From: Agrococcus beijingensis
Lineage (GTDB): Bacteria; Actinomycetota; Actinomycetes; Actinomycetales; Microbacteriaceae
Reading direction: 5' to 3'
NCBI RefSeq assembly: GCF_030758955.1
Contig: NZ_CP132360.1
Coordinates: 2,790,980 to 2,854,979, forward strand
DNA length: 64,000 nt
The translations under genes and the position numbers were made by a program. A model generated the notes under the pieces. It saw only the letters and a list, made by a program, of their open reading frames with translations. It was not told where the DNA came from and did no database searches. Within the stretch, counting starts at the first letter, position 1. Every line of letters starts with the position of its first letter. Below, piece after piece: positions 45,728-55,558 of this stretch.

Positions 45728-46985
45728 ATGGTCGCCGCTCTCTATCGTCGCTATCGGCCGGAGGCCTTCTCCGAGCTCATCGGGCAGGCGCACGTCACCG
45801 ATCCGCTCAGCACGGCGCTCCGCGCCGACCGCGTGAACCACGCCTACCTCTTCTCGGGCCCGCGCGGCTGCGGCAAGACGACCAGCGCCCGCATCCTCGC
45901 CCGCTGCCTGAACTGCGCGCAGGGGCCGACGCCCGAGCCGTGCGGCGTCTGCGACTCCTGCATCGAGCTCGGCCGCGACGGCGGCGGCTCGCTCGACGTG
46001 GTCGAGATCGACGCCGCCAGCCACGGCGGCGTCGACGACGCCCGCGACCTGCGCGAGCGCGCCACCTTCGCGCCCAGCCGCGACCGCTACAAGGTCTTCA
46101 TCATCGACGAGGCGCACATGGTGACCTCCGGCGGCTTCAACGCGCTGCTGAAGATCGTCGAGGAGCCGCCGGAGCACATCAAGTTCATCTTCGCGACGAC
46201 CGAGCCCGAGAAGGTCATCGGCACGATCCGCTCGCGCACGCACCACTACCCGTTCCGGCTCATCGCCCCGGCGCCGATGCTCGAGTACGTGCAGCAGCTC
46301 TGCGCGCAGGAGGGGGTCGAGGTCGCTCCCGGGGTGCTGCCGCTGGTGGTGCGCGCGGGCGGCGGCTCGGCGCGAGACACGCTCAGCCTGCTCGACCAGC
46401 TCATCGCGGGCTCTGAGGGCGGGGTCTCCTACGAGCACGCGGTCGCCCTGCTCGGCTTCACGCACGGCGAGCTGCTCGACGAGATCGTCGCTGCGCTCTC
46501 GGGGGCGGATGCGCCAGGGCTGTTCACGGCGATCGATCGCGTCGTGCAGTCGGGGCAGGATCCGCGCCGCTTCGTCGAAGACCTGCTGGAGCGGCTGCGC
46601 GACCTGATCGTCGCGCACGCCGCGAAGGATCCGGCGGCGATCCTGCATGGCGTGCCGCCGGAGGAGCTCGCGACGCTCGTCGAGCAGGCACGGGGCTTCG
46701 GCAGCGCCGAGCTGTCGCGCGCCGCCGACATCGTCGCGAGGGCGCTCACCGACATGGCCGGCGCCACCAGCCCTCGGCTGCACCTCGAGCTGATGGCCGC
46801 GCGCCTGCTGGTGCCCGAGTCGGGCGACCCCGAGGTCGGCACGATCGCGCGCGTCGAGCGCATCGAGCAGCGCCTCGACGGCGGTGCCGCGCTCACGGCA
46901 GCCCCCGCGGCCGCGGCAGCCCCCGCCGCGTCGGCACCGGCGCCGGCTGCGAAGGCGGGCGCGGCGCCCTCACCGGCGGTGAAGC
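45728..46985 (+). CDS. dnaX: DNA polymerase III tau/gamma subunit, truncated after domain III
   Basis: About 420 residues of DnaX: YRRYRPEAFSELIGQ, Walker A GPRGCGKTTSARILA, zinc cysteines CLNCAQGPTPEPCGVCDSC, Walker B VFIIDEAHMV, sensor 1 FIFATTEPEKV, the SRC-like GGGSARDTLSLLDQL, and oligomerisation domain III ending in VERIEQRLDGGA. After an Ala/Pro linker, true sequence ends near 46985 and the next 780 bases are the antisense of a DUF222 gene. Tau-specific domains IV-V (DnaB and alpha contacts) are absent; the rest is like the gamma form. The frame has no stop until 49033, the end of the alcohol dehydrogenase, so a run-on fusion is predicted. Confidence 0.85.
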
Positions 46986-47761
46986 CGGACCAGCGCGCCG
47001 AGGTGGACCATGCCGTCGCCGACGTCGGTCAGCGACACCTCGCGCCGGTCGCGGGCCGCCTGGTGGCGCTGCTGCAGCGGCCGCGTGAGCGCCTGGTCGA
47101 CGATCCGCCGCGCCCGCACCCGCAGCCGGCCGGGCGTCGTCGCCTCGGCGACCGCCACCAGCTCCGCCTCCACGCGGGCCCGCTCGGCGGGGTCGGCGTC
47201 GACGTCGAGCCGCAGCGGCAGCGTCGCGGCCGTGATGACCCGCAGGTGCCCGCTCGCGATGCGGCCGGCCTTGTGCGCTTCGTGGGCGGCGGGCAGCTCG
47301 GTGACCGTCGTCCACGCGTCGGTGAGCTGCTGCTCCATGGTGCGGTCGGCGGCGCGCAGCTCCACCGCGAGGATCGAGGCAGTCTCGCGCAGCGCCATGC
47401 CGGAGTCGCCGCGGTCGTCGAGCATCGCCTGGAAGCGCGCCGCCATGAGCTCCCGCTCCTCGGCCTCCAGCCGCGCCCGCTGCGCGTGGAGCGCCTTCAC
47501 CCGGCCGGCGAACGCCACCTCCGCCCGCAGCGCCGCGAGCACCGGCGACTCGACCGGCGGCGCCAGCGGCGGCACCGCCATGCGGCCCGCGACCACCTCG
47601 TCGAGCTCCGCCTCCGTCAGCGGCGCCAGACGCGCCGACCAATCGGCATCGAACGCATCCAACTCATCCTGCAGCTCCGACGCCGACCGGCCGTGCGGGT
47701 CGACCAGGCCAGCGCGCACCGCGGCGACGTACTCCTCGCCATCGATGCCCCAACCGTCCAT
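46970..47761 (-). pseudogene. DUF222/HNH-endonuclease family protein, C-terminally truncated
   Basis: From ATG 47761 the translation begins MDGWGIDGEEYVAAVRAGLV and continues with DUF222 features such as ELMAARFQAMLDDRGDSGMA, HEAHKAGRIASGHLRVI and LTDVGDGMVHLGALV. Then it enters antisense dnaX and stops at 46970. Complete relatives go on for 150-250 residues to an HNH nuclease domain. These genes are multicopy in Microbacteriaceae and good substrates for recombination or misassembly. Confidence 0.75.
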
Positions 47762-47968
47762 GCAGAGATCACACCACGGGCCACTGACACGGAATCGGGG
47801 CTGTGGAGAACCAGTGGCTGCAACCATCTCAGCCGTGCAGCTGCTCGCCATCGACATCCGAGCCGAGGTGCGCGAGGCGCTCTGACCGGTCGAGCGCGCG
47901 CGAGGGATGCTGCGCGTAGGCTGAGCCGCCGGCATCGGCCGATGCCCGTGATCCGCCAGGAGGCTCTG

Positions 47969-49033
47969 ATGCCCATCTCCACGAAGGCGCTGCAGAAGAC
48001 CGGCCCCGATCAGCCGTTCCGCATCGCCACGATCGAGCGCCGCGACCCGCGGCCGAACGACGTGGTGATCGCGATCCGCGCGGCCGGCATCTGCCACAGC
48101 GACATCCACACGATCCGCGACGAGTGGGGAGCTGCGCCCTTCCCGCTCACCGTCGGCCACGAGATCGCGGGCGTCGTCGAGGCCGTCGGCGACGCCGTCA
48201 CCCGGCACGCGATCGGCGACCGCGTCGGCGTCGGCTGCCTCGTCGACTCGTGCGGCGCGTGCGAGCAGTGCCTCGCCGACGAGGAGCAGGACTGCCTGAA
48301 CGGCTCCGTCGGCACCTACGCCGCCGTCGATCGCGACGGCTCGATCACGCAGGGCGGCTACAGCGAGCGCGTGGTGGTTGACGAGCGCTTCGTGCTGCGC
48401 ATCCCCGACGGGATCGCGCTCGACGTGGCCGCGCCGCTGCTGTGCGCCGGCATCACGCTCTACTCGCCGATCGACCGCTGGGGCGTCGGCCCGGGCAAGC
48501 GAGTCGCGGTCGTCGGCCTCGGCGGCCTCGGCCACATGGGCGTGCAGCTCTCCGCGGCCAAGGGCGCGGAGGTGACGGTGCTCTCGCGCAGCCTCGCGAA
48601 GGCCGACCTCGCGGCCGAGCTGGGCGCGGCCCGCACGGTGGCGACCGGTGAGGCCGGCTGGGCCGACGCGCATCGCGGCGAGTTCGACGTGATCCTGAAC
48701 ACCGTGAGCGCCGACCTCGACCTCGGCGCCTACCTGTCGCTCCTGAAGCCCCACGGGGCGATGGTGAACGTCGGCCTCCCGCCCGAGCCGCAGCAGATCT
48801 CGCTCGGATCCCTGATCATGGGCGGCAAGGTGCTGGCAGGCTCGAACATCGGCGGCATCCGCCAGACACAGGAGATGCTCGACTTCTGCGCCGAGCACGG
48901 CATCGGCGCGGTCATCGAGCGCATCGGGATCGACGAGGTGGATGCGGCGTACGACAGGGTGGTCGATGGTGACGTGCGCTTCCGCTTCGTCATCGACACC
49001 ACGGCGCTCGCCGACGCGACGGCGGTCGCATAG
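47969..49033 (+). CDS. Zinc-dependent alcohol dehydrogenase (YahK/CAD-like)
   Basis: A 354-residue medium-chain dehydrogenase. Catalytic zinc ligands are in GICHSDIHTI and VGHEIAGVVEAVG; the structural zinc lobe has DSCGACEQCLADEEQDC; the nucleotide fold begins VVGLGGLGHMGVQLSAAKGA. It reduces aldehydes with NADPH or oxidises primary alcohols. ATG 47969 has CCAGGAGG upstream, so it can be expressed on its own even though its frame is continuous with dnaX. Confidence 0.9.
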   Translation: MPISTKALQKTGPDQPFRIATIERRDPRPNDVVIAIRAAGICHSDIHTIRDEWGAAPFPLTVGHEIAGVVEAVGDAVTRHAIGDRVGVGCLVDSCGACEQCLADEEQDCLNGSVGTYAAVDRDGSITQGGYSERVVVDERFVLRIPDGIALDVAAPLLCAGITLYSPIDRWGVGPGKRVAVVGLGGLGHMGVQLSAAKGAEVTVLSRSLAKADLAAELGAARTVATGEAGWADAHRGEFDVILNTVSADLDLGAYLSLLKPHGAMVNVGLPPEPQQISLGSLIMGGKVLAGSNIGGIRQTQEMLDFCAEHGIGAVIERIGIDEVDAAYDRVVDGDVRFRFVIDTTALADATAVA

Positions 49034-49046
49034 AAACTGCGAGCGG

Positions 49047-49391
49047 CTACGCCCAGCCGAGCTCGTGCAGCTGCTCGTCGTCGATGCCGAAGAAGTGCGC
49101 GATCTCGTGCACGAGCGTCGTGCGCACGTCGGCGCGCAGCTCCTCGAGGGTCTCGCTGGCATCGAGGTGCGGCAGGCGGTAGACCATGATCCGATCGGGC
49201 AGCTCGCCGAACCCGTACTGCCCCCGGTCGGTGATCGCGACGCCCTCGTAGAGCCCGAGCAGGTCTTCGTCGGGGTGCTCGTCCTCGACGAGGAACACCA
49301 CGTTGTCGAGCCCGTCGACCATCTCGTCGGGCAGCTCGTCGAGCACCTCGGTGACGAGCGACTCGAACGACTCCTCGCTCATCTCCAGCAC
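49047..49391 (-). CDS. Zincin-like metallopeptidase family protein (DUF1025)
   Basis: A 114-residue protein with VHEIAHFFGIDDEQLHELGW, an HExxH zinc site plus downstream His/Glu, preceded by LFLYEG-like LGLYEGVAIT and PDRIMVYRLP. Typical length for this minimal zincin family of unknown substrate. GTG 49391 has GAGGAAAGG upstream; an ATG nine bases inside is possible. Confidence 0.85.
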   Translation of the reverse strand: MLEMSEESFESLVTEVLDELPDEMVDGLDNVVFLVEDEHPDEDLLGLYEGVAITDRGQYGFGELPDRIMVYRLPHLDASETLEELRADVRTTLVHEIAHFFGIDDEQLHELGWA

Positions 49392-49474
49392 TGGCTGCCT
49401 TTCCTCTGCTGCACGCTGATCGTGAGCCTACCGAGGGCTGTCGGGAGCGCCCCCGCTGATACCGTCGAGACCAC

Positions 49475-50311
49475 ATGAGCACTCCAGATCGCCCCTCGCG
49501 CCCCGCCCGCCCGCAGCACGTCATGCAGGTGCTGAGCACCGAGCGGATCGCGCCCAGCCTCGTGCGGCTGTGGCTGGGCGGCCCGGGCTTCGCCACCTTC
49601 ACGGCGAACGACAGCACCGACGCCTACGTCAAGCTGTGGTTCGCGAAGCCCGAGCTGGGCCTCGAGCCGCCCTACGACGTCTCGGCGCTGCGCCAGACGC
49701 TCGCGCCGGAGGATCTCCCGGTCTCGCGCACCTACACGGTGCGCGACGTGCGCGACGACGCACTGGCCATCGACGTGGTCGTGCACGGCGACGAGGGCGT
49801 CGCCGGCCCCTGGGCCGCGCGGGCACAGCCGGGGGAGCGCGTCGTGTTCGGCGGCCCCGGCGGCGGCTACCGCCCCGACGAGACCGCCGACTGGCACCTG
49901 CTGCTCGGCGACGAGTCGGCGCTGCCGGCCATCGCCCGCGCGATCGAGTCGATGCCGGCCCAGGCGATCGGCCTCGCGCTCATCGAGGTGCGGGATGCGT
50001 CCGAGCAGATCACGATCGCCGCTCCCGACGGCGTCGAGGTCCGGTGGCTGCACCGCGGCGAGCCGAGCCAGCAGACGGTCGGCCTGCTCGCCGACGCTGT
50101 GGCCGCGCTGGAGTTCCGCGACGGCCGGCCGCACGTCTTCGCGCACGGCGAGCGCGAGTCGATGAAGGCGCTGCGCGACGAGCTCTTCGGCCGCCGCGGC
50201 CTGGCGCGCGGGCAGGTGTCGCTGTCGGGCTACTGGGCCCAGGGTCGCACCGAGGATCGCTTCCAGGCGGAGAAGCGCGAGCCCATCGGCGTCATCCTGC
50301 CCCAGGACTGA
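49475..50311 (+). CDS. Siderophore-interacting protein (ferric-siderophore reductase)
   Basis: A 278-residue SIP/ViuB-type flavoprotein. The FAD-binding motif is SRTYTVRD, then VVHGDEGVAGPWAARAQPGE and FGGPGGGYRPDETADWHLLLGDESALPAI (FAD/NAD domain), and the closing SGYWAQGRTEDRFQAEK. It reduces ferric siderophores to release iron in the cytoplasm. ATG 49475; no siderophore transporter is adjacent. Confidence 0.92.
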   Translation: MSTPDRPSRPARPQHVMQVLSTERIAPSLVRLWLGGPGFATFTANDSTDAYVKLWFAKPELGLEPPYDVSALRQTLAPEDLPVSRTYTVRDVRDDALAIDVVVHGDEGVAGPWAARAQPGERVVFGGPGGGYRPDETADWHLLLGDESALPAIARAIESMPAQAIGLALIEVRDASEQITIAAPDGVEVRWLHRGEPSQQTVGLLADAVAALEFRDGRPHVFAHGERESMKALRDELFGRRGLARGQVSLSGYWAQGRTEDRFQAEKREPIGVILPQD

Positions 50312-50344
50312 CTCGCGTCGCACGGCGCGACGGTCCTGCCGTCG

Positions 50345-52099
50345 CTATTGGTACGTGATCAGGTCGGGCACGGGCGAGACTCCGCCGACAGTCTGCTCAG
50401 GAGTCAGCATCGGAAGATCCTCGTCATAGAAGTTCTTCCATCCCCAGTGCAGGCCTTCCGGGGCGTCGCGCTGCAGGGCCGCCCAGGTCGCCTGCTTCTC
50501 GGGCTGCGAGCCCAGGCCGTCGACATGGAGGAGCATGGCCAGCTCGGGACGGCTGAGGTCGAGCGACTGCCGATCGGTGATCATGTCCGACCGGAACTGG
50601 TGCAGCACGAGCATCTTCTGCGGCAGGCCCTGCGCGTTGGTGAGGTCGGCCAGCCACGTGACGACGCTGTTCACCTCCGCGGCGCTGACCGAGCCGATCT
50701 GACGCAGGTGCACCTCGTCGGGGGCGAGGCGCCATTCGGGATCGAGCGCGAGCCCGACGTGCGGCAGCTCGAGCAGCGATCGGTACTGCTGCGCCTGGGT
50801 CAGGAAGTCGGTGCGACCCGGCTGCAGGTCGATCACGACGTAGATCCCGGCCTCGGCCGCGGCATCCACCAGCGGGCGGAGCTCGTCGACGGGCAGCTCG
50901 TTGGAGTAGTTGCCATCCGGCCCTGGCTCGCGGGCGGCGACGGTCGCGATGATCTCGAACATGGGCACGACGGTCTTGTCGGTCAGCGCCGCGTAGGGCG
51001 CCGCGACGTCACGTGCCCGCTGGATCGATGCGGCGGCATCCTGCTCTCCCAGCACGCCGAGTGCGCTCGTGCTCGGCGTGCCGTAGAGCGCGACGAACTG
51101 CCGCTGAGCGAACAGCTGCTGTCCGCCGCCGGCGAGCTGGAAGCCGCCGCGCGCGGAGCGGACCTCCCACTCCAGCGCCGGCCGCGCAGAGAATGCTGCG
51201 CCGAGCGCGAGCGTCCTCGTCGTGGTCGAGGCGTGCAGGGCGTCGACGACGGATGCCGTGGACTGCGGGTTCTCGGAGCCCTGCGGCACGAGGTGCACCG
51301 GCACACCCGCCGCCCGCGCCGTGGCGATGGCGCCCAGCTGCCGCACGTCGTCGATCGCCAGCGCGAGGGTGTCCGTGAGCGGCGCTGCCGGCAAGGGCCG
51401 CGGCACGGCGTCGGCCCGTGGGGCGGCGGTGTCGCCGGGCGCATCGACGGCCAGTCCGGCGATGCCCGCTGCGAAGCCGGAGGCGTCAGGCGCGGTCGGT
51501 TGGCCGATCGTCGCGCCCGCGGCTCGTCGGACGGCGGCTTCCGTGGCGTCCACCCGTTCGATCGCCACGCTCGAGCCCGCGCCCTCCTCGGGCAGCCGGG
51601 CCACGTCGCCGATCACGAGGGCGGTCGTCGCAGCGAGCCGGTGCAGCTCGGTCGACAGGGCGGAAGCGCCGTCCGCGTCGGGCGTCGTCGGCGATGGCGG
51701 CAGCGGCGCGGGCGAAGCGATCGCGGCCCCGGCCTCCGGAGCTGTCTCAGCTTGAGCCACCAGCAGCGGCACGCCCAGCGCGATCGCTGCCCGGGCGCTC
51801 AGCTCCTGGCCCTGGGCGTCGCCGGCGGCGGCGATGACCACCAGCGGTGCGGCGTCGAACAGCACCCGGCTGGTGGCGATGGATGCGTCCTGGTCGTTCG
51901 GGTCCGCGATCACCGTGAGCACGGCATCCGGCTCGGATGTCTGCACCGCTGCGCGCTCAGGCTGCGCGGAGGCCGGCTCGGACGTCTGCACCGCGGTGCG
52001 CTCGGGCTGCTCGACGTCCGAGGGCACGCAGGCGGTCAGCAGGAGCGCTGCCATCAGGGCCAGGGCTGCGGCCTGCGACGGTCGAGTGCGGAGCGGCAT
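50345..52099 (-). CDS. Large surface lipoprotein of unknown function
   Basis: A 584-residue lipoprotein with lipobox LLTAC (Cys24). Two short repeats of AVQTSEP follow the anchor. Residues about 55-350 show alternating strand/helix segments such as SRVLFDAAPLVVIAAAGDA and ATTALVIGDVARLPE that recall CW_binding_2-like folds. Residues 370-584 look like a TIM-barrel glycosidase-like domain (YVVIDLQPGRTDFLTQAQQY, GLALDPEWRL, MLVLHQFRSDMI). No catalytic assignment can be made. Confidence 0.7.
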   Translation of the reverse strand: MPLRTRPSQAAALALMAALLLTACVPSDVEQPERTAVQTSEPASAQPERAAVQTSEPDAVLTVIADPNDQDASIATSRVLFDAAPLVVIAAAGDAQGQELSARAAIALGVPLLVAQAETAPEAGAAIASPAPLPPSPTTPDADGASALSTELHRLAATTALVIGDVARLPEEGAGSSVAIERVDATEAAVRRAAGATIGQPTAPDASGFAAGIAGLAVDAPGDTAAPRADAVPRPLPAAPLTDTLALAIDDVRQLGAIATARAAGVPVHLVPQGSENPQSTASVVDALHASTTTRTLALGAAFSARPALEWEVRSARGGFQLAGGGQQLFAQRQFVALYGTPSTSALGVLGEQDAAASIQRARDVAAPYAALTDKTVVPMFEIIATVAAREPGPDGNYSNELPVDELRPLVDAAAEAGIYVVIDLQPGRTDFLTQAQQYRSLLELPHVGLALDPEWRLAPDEVHLRQIGSVSAAEVNSVVTWLADLTNAQGLPQKMLVLHQFRSDMITDRQSLDLSRPELAMLLHVDGLGSQPEKQATWAALQRDAPEGLHWGWKNFYDEDLPMLTPEQTVGGVSPVPDLITYQ

Positions 52100-52261
52100 C
52101 CGTCCACGCTACGTCACAGGTGTGACGTCCGAACGAGGAAGAGGTCCGAACTGCCTGCCGGGGATGCTTCCCTGGCCGGGAGTTCGGACCTCGTCCGTCT
52201 GGGGTGCCTGGATAGCACGTTCGGCAACTCCGCCCCCAAGACGAAGACCCTCGTCACCCGC

Positions 52262-52663
52262 ATGAATCGTGGGGTCTACGAGGTCTCGCGGCGTCCCCCG
52301 CTCAGCGCTCCGAGGGACGATCGGGGGCCAGTCGTGAGGACTGTCGAGACGGCTCAAACTTTTCTGACCGCTGCTGAGGTCGACGCTCTCATCGGCGACT
52401 ACCTGGGCGGGATGGGCGTCAAGCAGCTCGCGGAGCGGTACGGAATCCATCGTGCCACGGTGTTCTCCCACCTCCGCCGCCGGAACGTGCCGAGTCGTCG
52501 GCCGGGGCTGGGCCTCGACGAGAAGGCGGAGGCCGTGCGGCTTGCGCGAGCGGGAGTCTCGATGCGGGCGATCGGTCGCCGGATGGGTGTCGACCGCAAG
52601 GCCGTGCGAGCGGCGCTGGTCGAGGCTGGGCTCATCGTGGACGACGCCAGCGACGGTGCATAG
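52262..52663 (+). CDS. Helix-turn-helix protein, resolvase-HTH-like
   Basis: A 133-residue protein with two HTH segments: VKQLAERYGIHRATVFSHLR and SMRAIGRRMGVDRKAVRAAL, joined by LGLDEKAEAVRLARAGV. Such small proteins recur near recombinases and IS elements in Microbacteriaceae and resemble the DNA-binding tail of resolvases. ATG 52262. It marks the start of the IS-rich region. Confidence 0.65.
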   Translation: MNRGVYEVSRRPPLSAPRDDRGPVVRTVETAQTFLTAAEVDALIGDYLGGMGVKQLAERYGIHRATVFSHLRRRNVPSRRPGLGLDEKAEAVRLARAGVSMRAIGRRMGVDRKAVRAALVEAGLIVDDASDGA

Positions 52664-53326
52664 CGCACCTCCGCGCCGCTGATCCACCGGGGTTGCCGGC
52701 GCACCTCGTCGGTGACGAACGCCGAGAGGAACCGGCGAGGCCGAGCTTGAGTGAACTGGCGACCGACGAACAAACCGCGCGAATGGTGCTGTCTATGCTC
52801 GTCGAACCCAACGATCCGGACGGGCCACATCCTGGCTCCCCCGGAGCTGTCGAGACGCTCTGGCTCGCCGAGTGCGATGGAGCGGTGGTGAGCCTCAGCG
52901 CCGTGGATGCGCAGGTCTGGCGCGCCCGTTTCAGCGCACCGGAGGCGAAGGACGTGGCTATGAGCATCGGCCGGGTTCAGCAGTCTGATGTTCGAGCGCC
53001 GTCTCGATCGTCGACGCCGATTCGGGACGTTCCGCGCCAGCAGCCACGCACCCTTCTGCCCGTGCGGCTGCACCTGGTACTCATGCACGAACTCGCGAAT
53101 CTCCGGCGCCGTGGACCCTGGACCGATAGACATGAACATCGCCTCCTGGCTGATCGTGAAGTGATTCACAACCAGCCTGGCGAAGAGGGCATGTCACGAA
53201 ACAACGTCCCTGGGCATCACATCTAGACGCGATCCCGGCCGGCGTGTCGGGCCGTTACCGTCGACGGCGGCTCGCGGCCTACCGAGGCTCCGCGGGGCGC
53301 GGGAGCAGGGCGACTCGCGTCGCGCT
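52664..53326. other. Region with decayed coding sequence
   Basis: No convincing intact gene in 660 bases. On the minus strand at about 53025-53133, the translation MSIGPGSTAPEIREFVHEYQ and PHGQKGAWLLARNVPNRRRR looks like the N-terminus of a transposase-associated protein that then loses frame. Longer frames on both strands are compositionally shadow-like. Confidence 0.4.
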
Positions 53327-54015
53327 TCACGCGGCGGCCTTCACCGTTCCCATCATCCCGAGGTCCTCGTGACCGAGGATGTGGCAGTGGTAGACCGTGA
53401 GGCCCGTAAACCGTGCGAAGTCGATGCGCACCACGACCGAGCCCTGAGCCGGGACGTTCACGACGTCCCGCCACTGGGTACCGTCGATCGCCGATCCGTT
53501 CACCTGGATCAGCTGCATCGGCAGACGTGCAGGTGGAACGGATGATCCATCGGCGTGGGGTTGCGGATTGTCCACTCCTCCACGGTCTCCGCGCCGACGC
53601 GCTGATCGATGCGCCCCGCGTCGAATGCGCGCCCGTCGAAACCCAGGGCCCTCATCCCGCCCTGCTGAGCCATGCCCATTCCCATGGTCATGGTGAAGGA
53701 GATCTCGCGCCGCGCGTCGGGAGTGTGGGAGCGCAGGTCGGCGTCGGGCGCGCGCGGGGGCACGGCGGGCAGCACCGCGGCGTCGGGCCCGCGAACTTCG
53801 ACGAAGGCGAGCAGCGCCGGGCCGGAGGAACTGCCCCCGCCGGCCATCATCCCGCCCATCATGGCGGCGCCCCGGTCGTAGCCGAGTGTGCGCAGCTGGG
53901 CACTTCCGGTCTGCATCGTCACCAGGAGATCCGCCCTGTTGCCGGGAGCCAGCAGGACCTCATCGACGGCGCGGGGCCGCGGTTCGTGCCCGGAGTCGAT
54001 GCCCAGGAGCTCTAG
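53327..54015 (-). pseudogene. Multicopper oxidase, frameshifted and lacking its N-terminal half
   Basis: The C-terminal cupredoxin part is recognisable: LLGIDSGHEPRPRAVDEVLL and APGNRADLLVTM, then HPFHLH (copper ligands) and, in another frame, MQLIQVNGSAIDG and HCHILGHEDLGMM, the type-1/trinuclear copper motif. The frame changes near 53520 between HPFHLHVC and MQLIQVNG, so a one-base indel breaks the gene. The 5' half is cut off at about 54015 by insertion-sequence DNA. A former copper-resistance or laccase-like oxidase. Confidence 0.82.
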
Positions 54016-54098
54016 GGCGTGTCTCCCATACGTGGGGTGATTGACGCGCGATCCGGCGCGTCACCCGCTACCCACGCTCAACGGCGAAGAGCCCGTTT
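54016..54098. mobile_element. Unassigned IS-end-like segment between oxidase and ISL3 element
   Basis: AGGGCGTGTCTCCCATACGT directly follows the oxidase break and looks like an IS terminus of a different type from the ISL3 inverted repeat. Only about 80 bases remain; no transposase. Confidence 0.35.
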
Positions 54099-55558
54099 GG
54101 CTCTTCGGACATTCGGTGGGGGTCACGGGATGAGTCCGCCTGCGGCGAGGAGCATCCGGAGCCGGTAGTTGTTGCGGTTGCGGTAGCCGCGGGCGAGGCG
54201 GCGGTGGAGCTCGATGATGCCGTTGATGGCCTCGGTGCCCCCGTTCGATGAACGGTTCGTCGTGAAGTAGGCCAGGAACGCGTCGCGCCAACGACGAAGG
54301 GTCCGTCCCAGTCGTGCGACTTCCGGGATCGGACAGGTGTGGAAGGACTCGAGGATCCGCTCGGCGCGGCGTCGGCCCTCGGCGAGATCGGCTTGGCGGT
54401 AGGCGGCGCGGAGGTCTTGCGCGCAGCGCCAGGCGACATAGACGGCCTCGTGTGCCGGGTCGGCCTCGATCGCGGCCGCGAGCCGTCCGAGCTGCCTGTC
54501 GGTGAGGTTCTCGGCGCTGGCGCGCAGGAGGGTCTGGATGCCGTAGAGCGGGTCGCCCTTGCGGCCCCGGTGCCCGAGGGTGTCCTGTTGGACGCGTCGG
54601 CGGACCTCGTCGACGACCTGAGTGCCGAGCTTCACGACGTGGAATGCGTCGAGGACAGCGACGGCGTCGCCGAGCTCGTCATCGATCGCGCTCTTGTAGC
54701 CGGCGAACGGGTCGAGCGCCGCGACGCCCACCCCGTCGCGGAACTCGGGCGTACGCGCCTGCAGCCAGTCGGCGTAGGCGCGCTTCGAGCGGCCCGGCAC
54801 CAGATCCAGCAGCCTGGCACGAACCCGACCCCGATCGTCGCGGGTGAGGTCGACCATGCCGGTGAGCTCCTTCGGCCCGCGCCTGCGAGTGTCGACGTGG
54901 TGCCAGATGTGCTCATCGACACCGAGTGCGGTGACGCCATCGAACCGGGACGCGTCGGCGGCCAGCCGTTCCAGCTCGGGTTCGACCGCCCGCCAGACCG
55001 TCTTCCACGACGTGCCCAGTTGCCGGGCGATCCCCGCGATCGTGGCGTGCTCGCGGCGCAGCTGCCCGATCGCCCACGCGACCGCGCGCTTCGTGATCGA
55101 CCCACGCGCAGGCACCAGCGACGGCACCTGCTCAACGAAGGTCCCCCTCGCGCAGCCCGCTTCGGTGCACCGCCAGACGCGTTGCCGCCACATGATCTGC
55201 ACCCGGGTCGCGGTGGGCACGTCGTGGAGCACTCGTGCGCGACGCCCGCGACCGACCGCGATCACCCCGCACCCCGGACAGCCCGTCGGCTGCCGTGGCG
55301 TCGAGACCGTCACGGTCAGCAACTGCTCGCCTCGGTCGACGCGCTCGACCAGCACGCCATCCAGGCCCAGCAGCAGGTCGCAGCGAGAACACGGAGCGGT
55401 GGCAGAGCGCGCTGGAACGCACCCCGAAATAGGGTGAGACACGTCGAGGTCCTCAAGTTGGAACAGCAGTTGGCGCTACTGATCCTCGAGGACCTCGACA
55501 CCTACCCGCCCCACCCCACCCGGCGAGCCTCACCCCCACCGGATGTCCGAAGAGCCCC
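54099..55558 (-). mobile_element. ISL3-family insertion sequence
   Basis: Ends are defined by 25-bp inverted repeats, GGCTCTTCGGACATTCGGTG at 54099 and its near-perfect complement ending 55558 (one mismatch). The 1460-bp element encodes one transposase. Flanking 8-mers (GCCCGTTT left, CCATAAGC right) do not match, so no target duplication is left; the neighbouring DNA has been rearranged since insertion. Confidence 0.88.
54123..55442 (-). CDS. ISL3-family transposase
   Basis: A 439-residue DDE transposase. An N-terminal zinc finger (CPGCGVIAVGRGRRARVLHD, then CTEAGCARGTF) precedes the HTH (TIAGIARQLGTSWKTVWRAV) and the DDE domain: GVDEHIWHH, ALDPFAGYKSAIDDELGDA and FHVVKLG, ending NRSSNGGTEAINGIIELHRR. 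GTG 55442. Frame is intact, so the element may still be active. Confidence 0.92.
   Translation of the reverse strand: MSHPISGCVPARSATAPCSRCDLLLGLDGVLVERVDRGEQLLTVTVSTPRQPTGCPGCGVIAVGRGRRARVLHDVPTATRVQIMWRQRVWRCTEAGCARGTFVEQVPSLVPARGSITKRAVAWAIGQLRREHATIAGIARQLGTSWKTVWRAVEPELERLAADASRFDGVTALGVDEHIWHHVDTRRRGPKELTGMVDLTRDDRGRVRARLLDLVPGRSKRAYADWLQARTPEFRDGVGVAALDPFAGYKSAIDDELGDAVAVLDAFHVVKLGTQVVDEVRRRVQQDTLGHRGRKGDPLYGIQTLLRASAENLTDRQLGRLAAAIEADPAHEAVYVAWRCAQDLRAAYRQADLAEGRRRAERILESFHTCPIPEVARLGRTLRRWRDAFLAYFTTNRSSNGGTEAINGIIELHRRLARGYRNRNNYRLRMLLAAGGLIP

Noticed and set aside
45728..49033. Annotating a natural 1101-residue DnaX-dehydrogenase fusion
   Set aside because: The 780 bases between are antisense DUF222 sequence, and the dehydrogenase has its own ATG and strong ribosome binding site.
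52399..53226. Overlapping long frames on both strands in 52399-53226
   Set aside because: Neither strand gives a consistent domain or start signal; only a short transposase-like N-terminus is suggestive.
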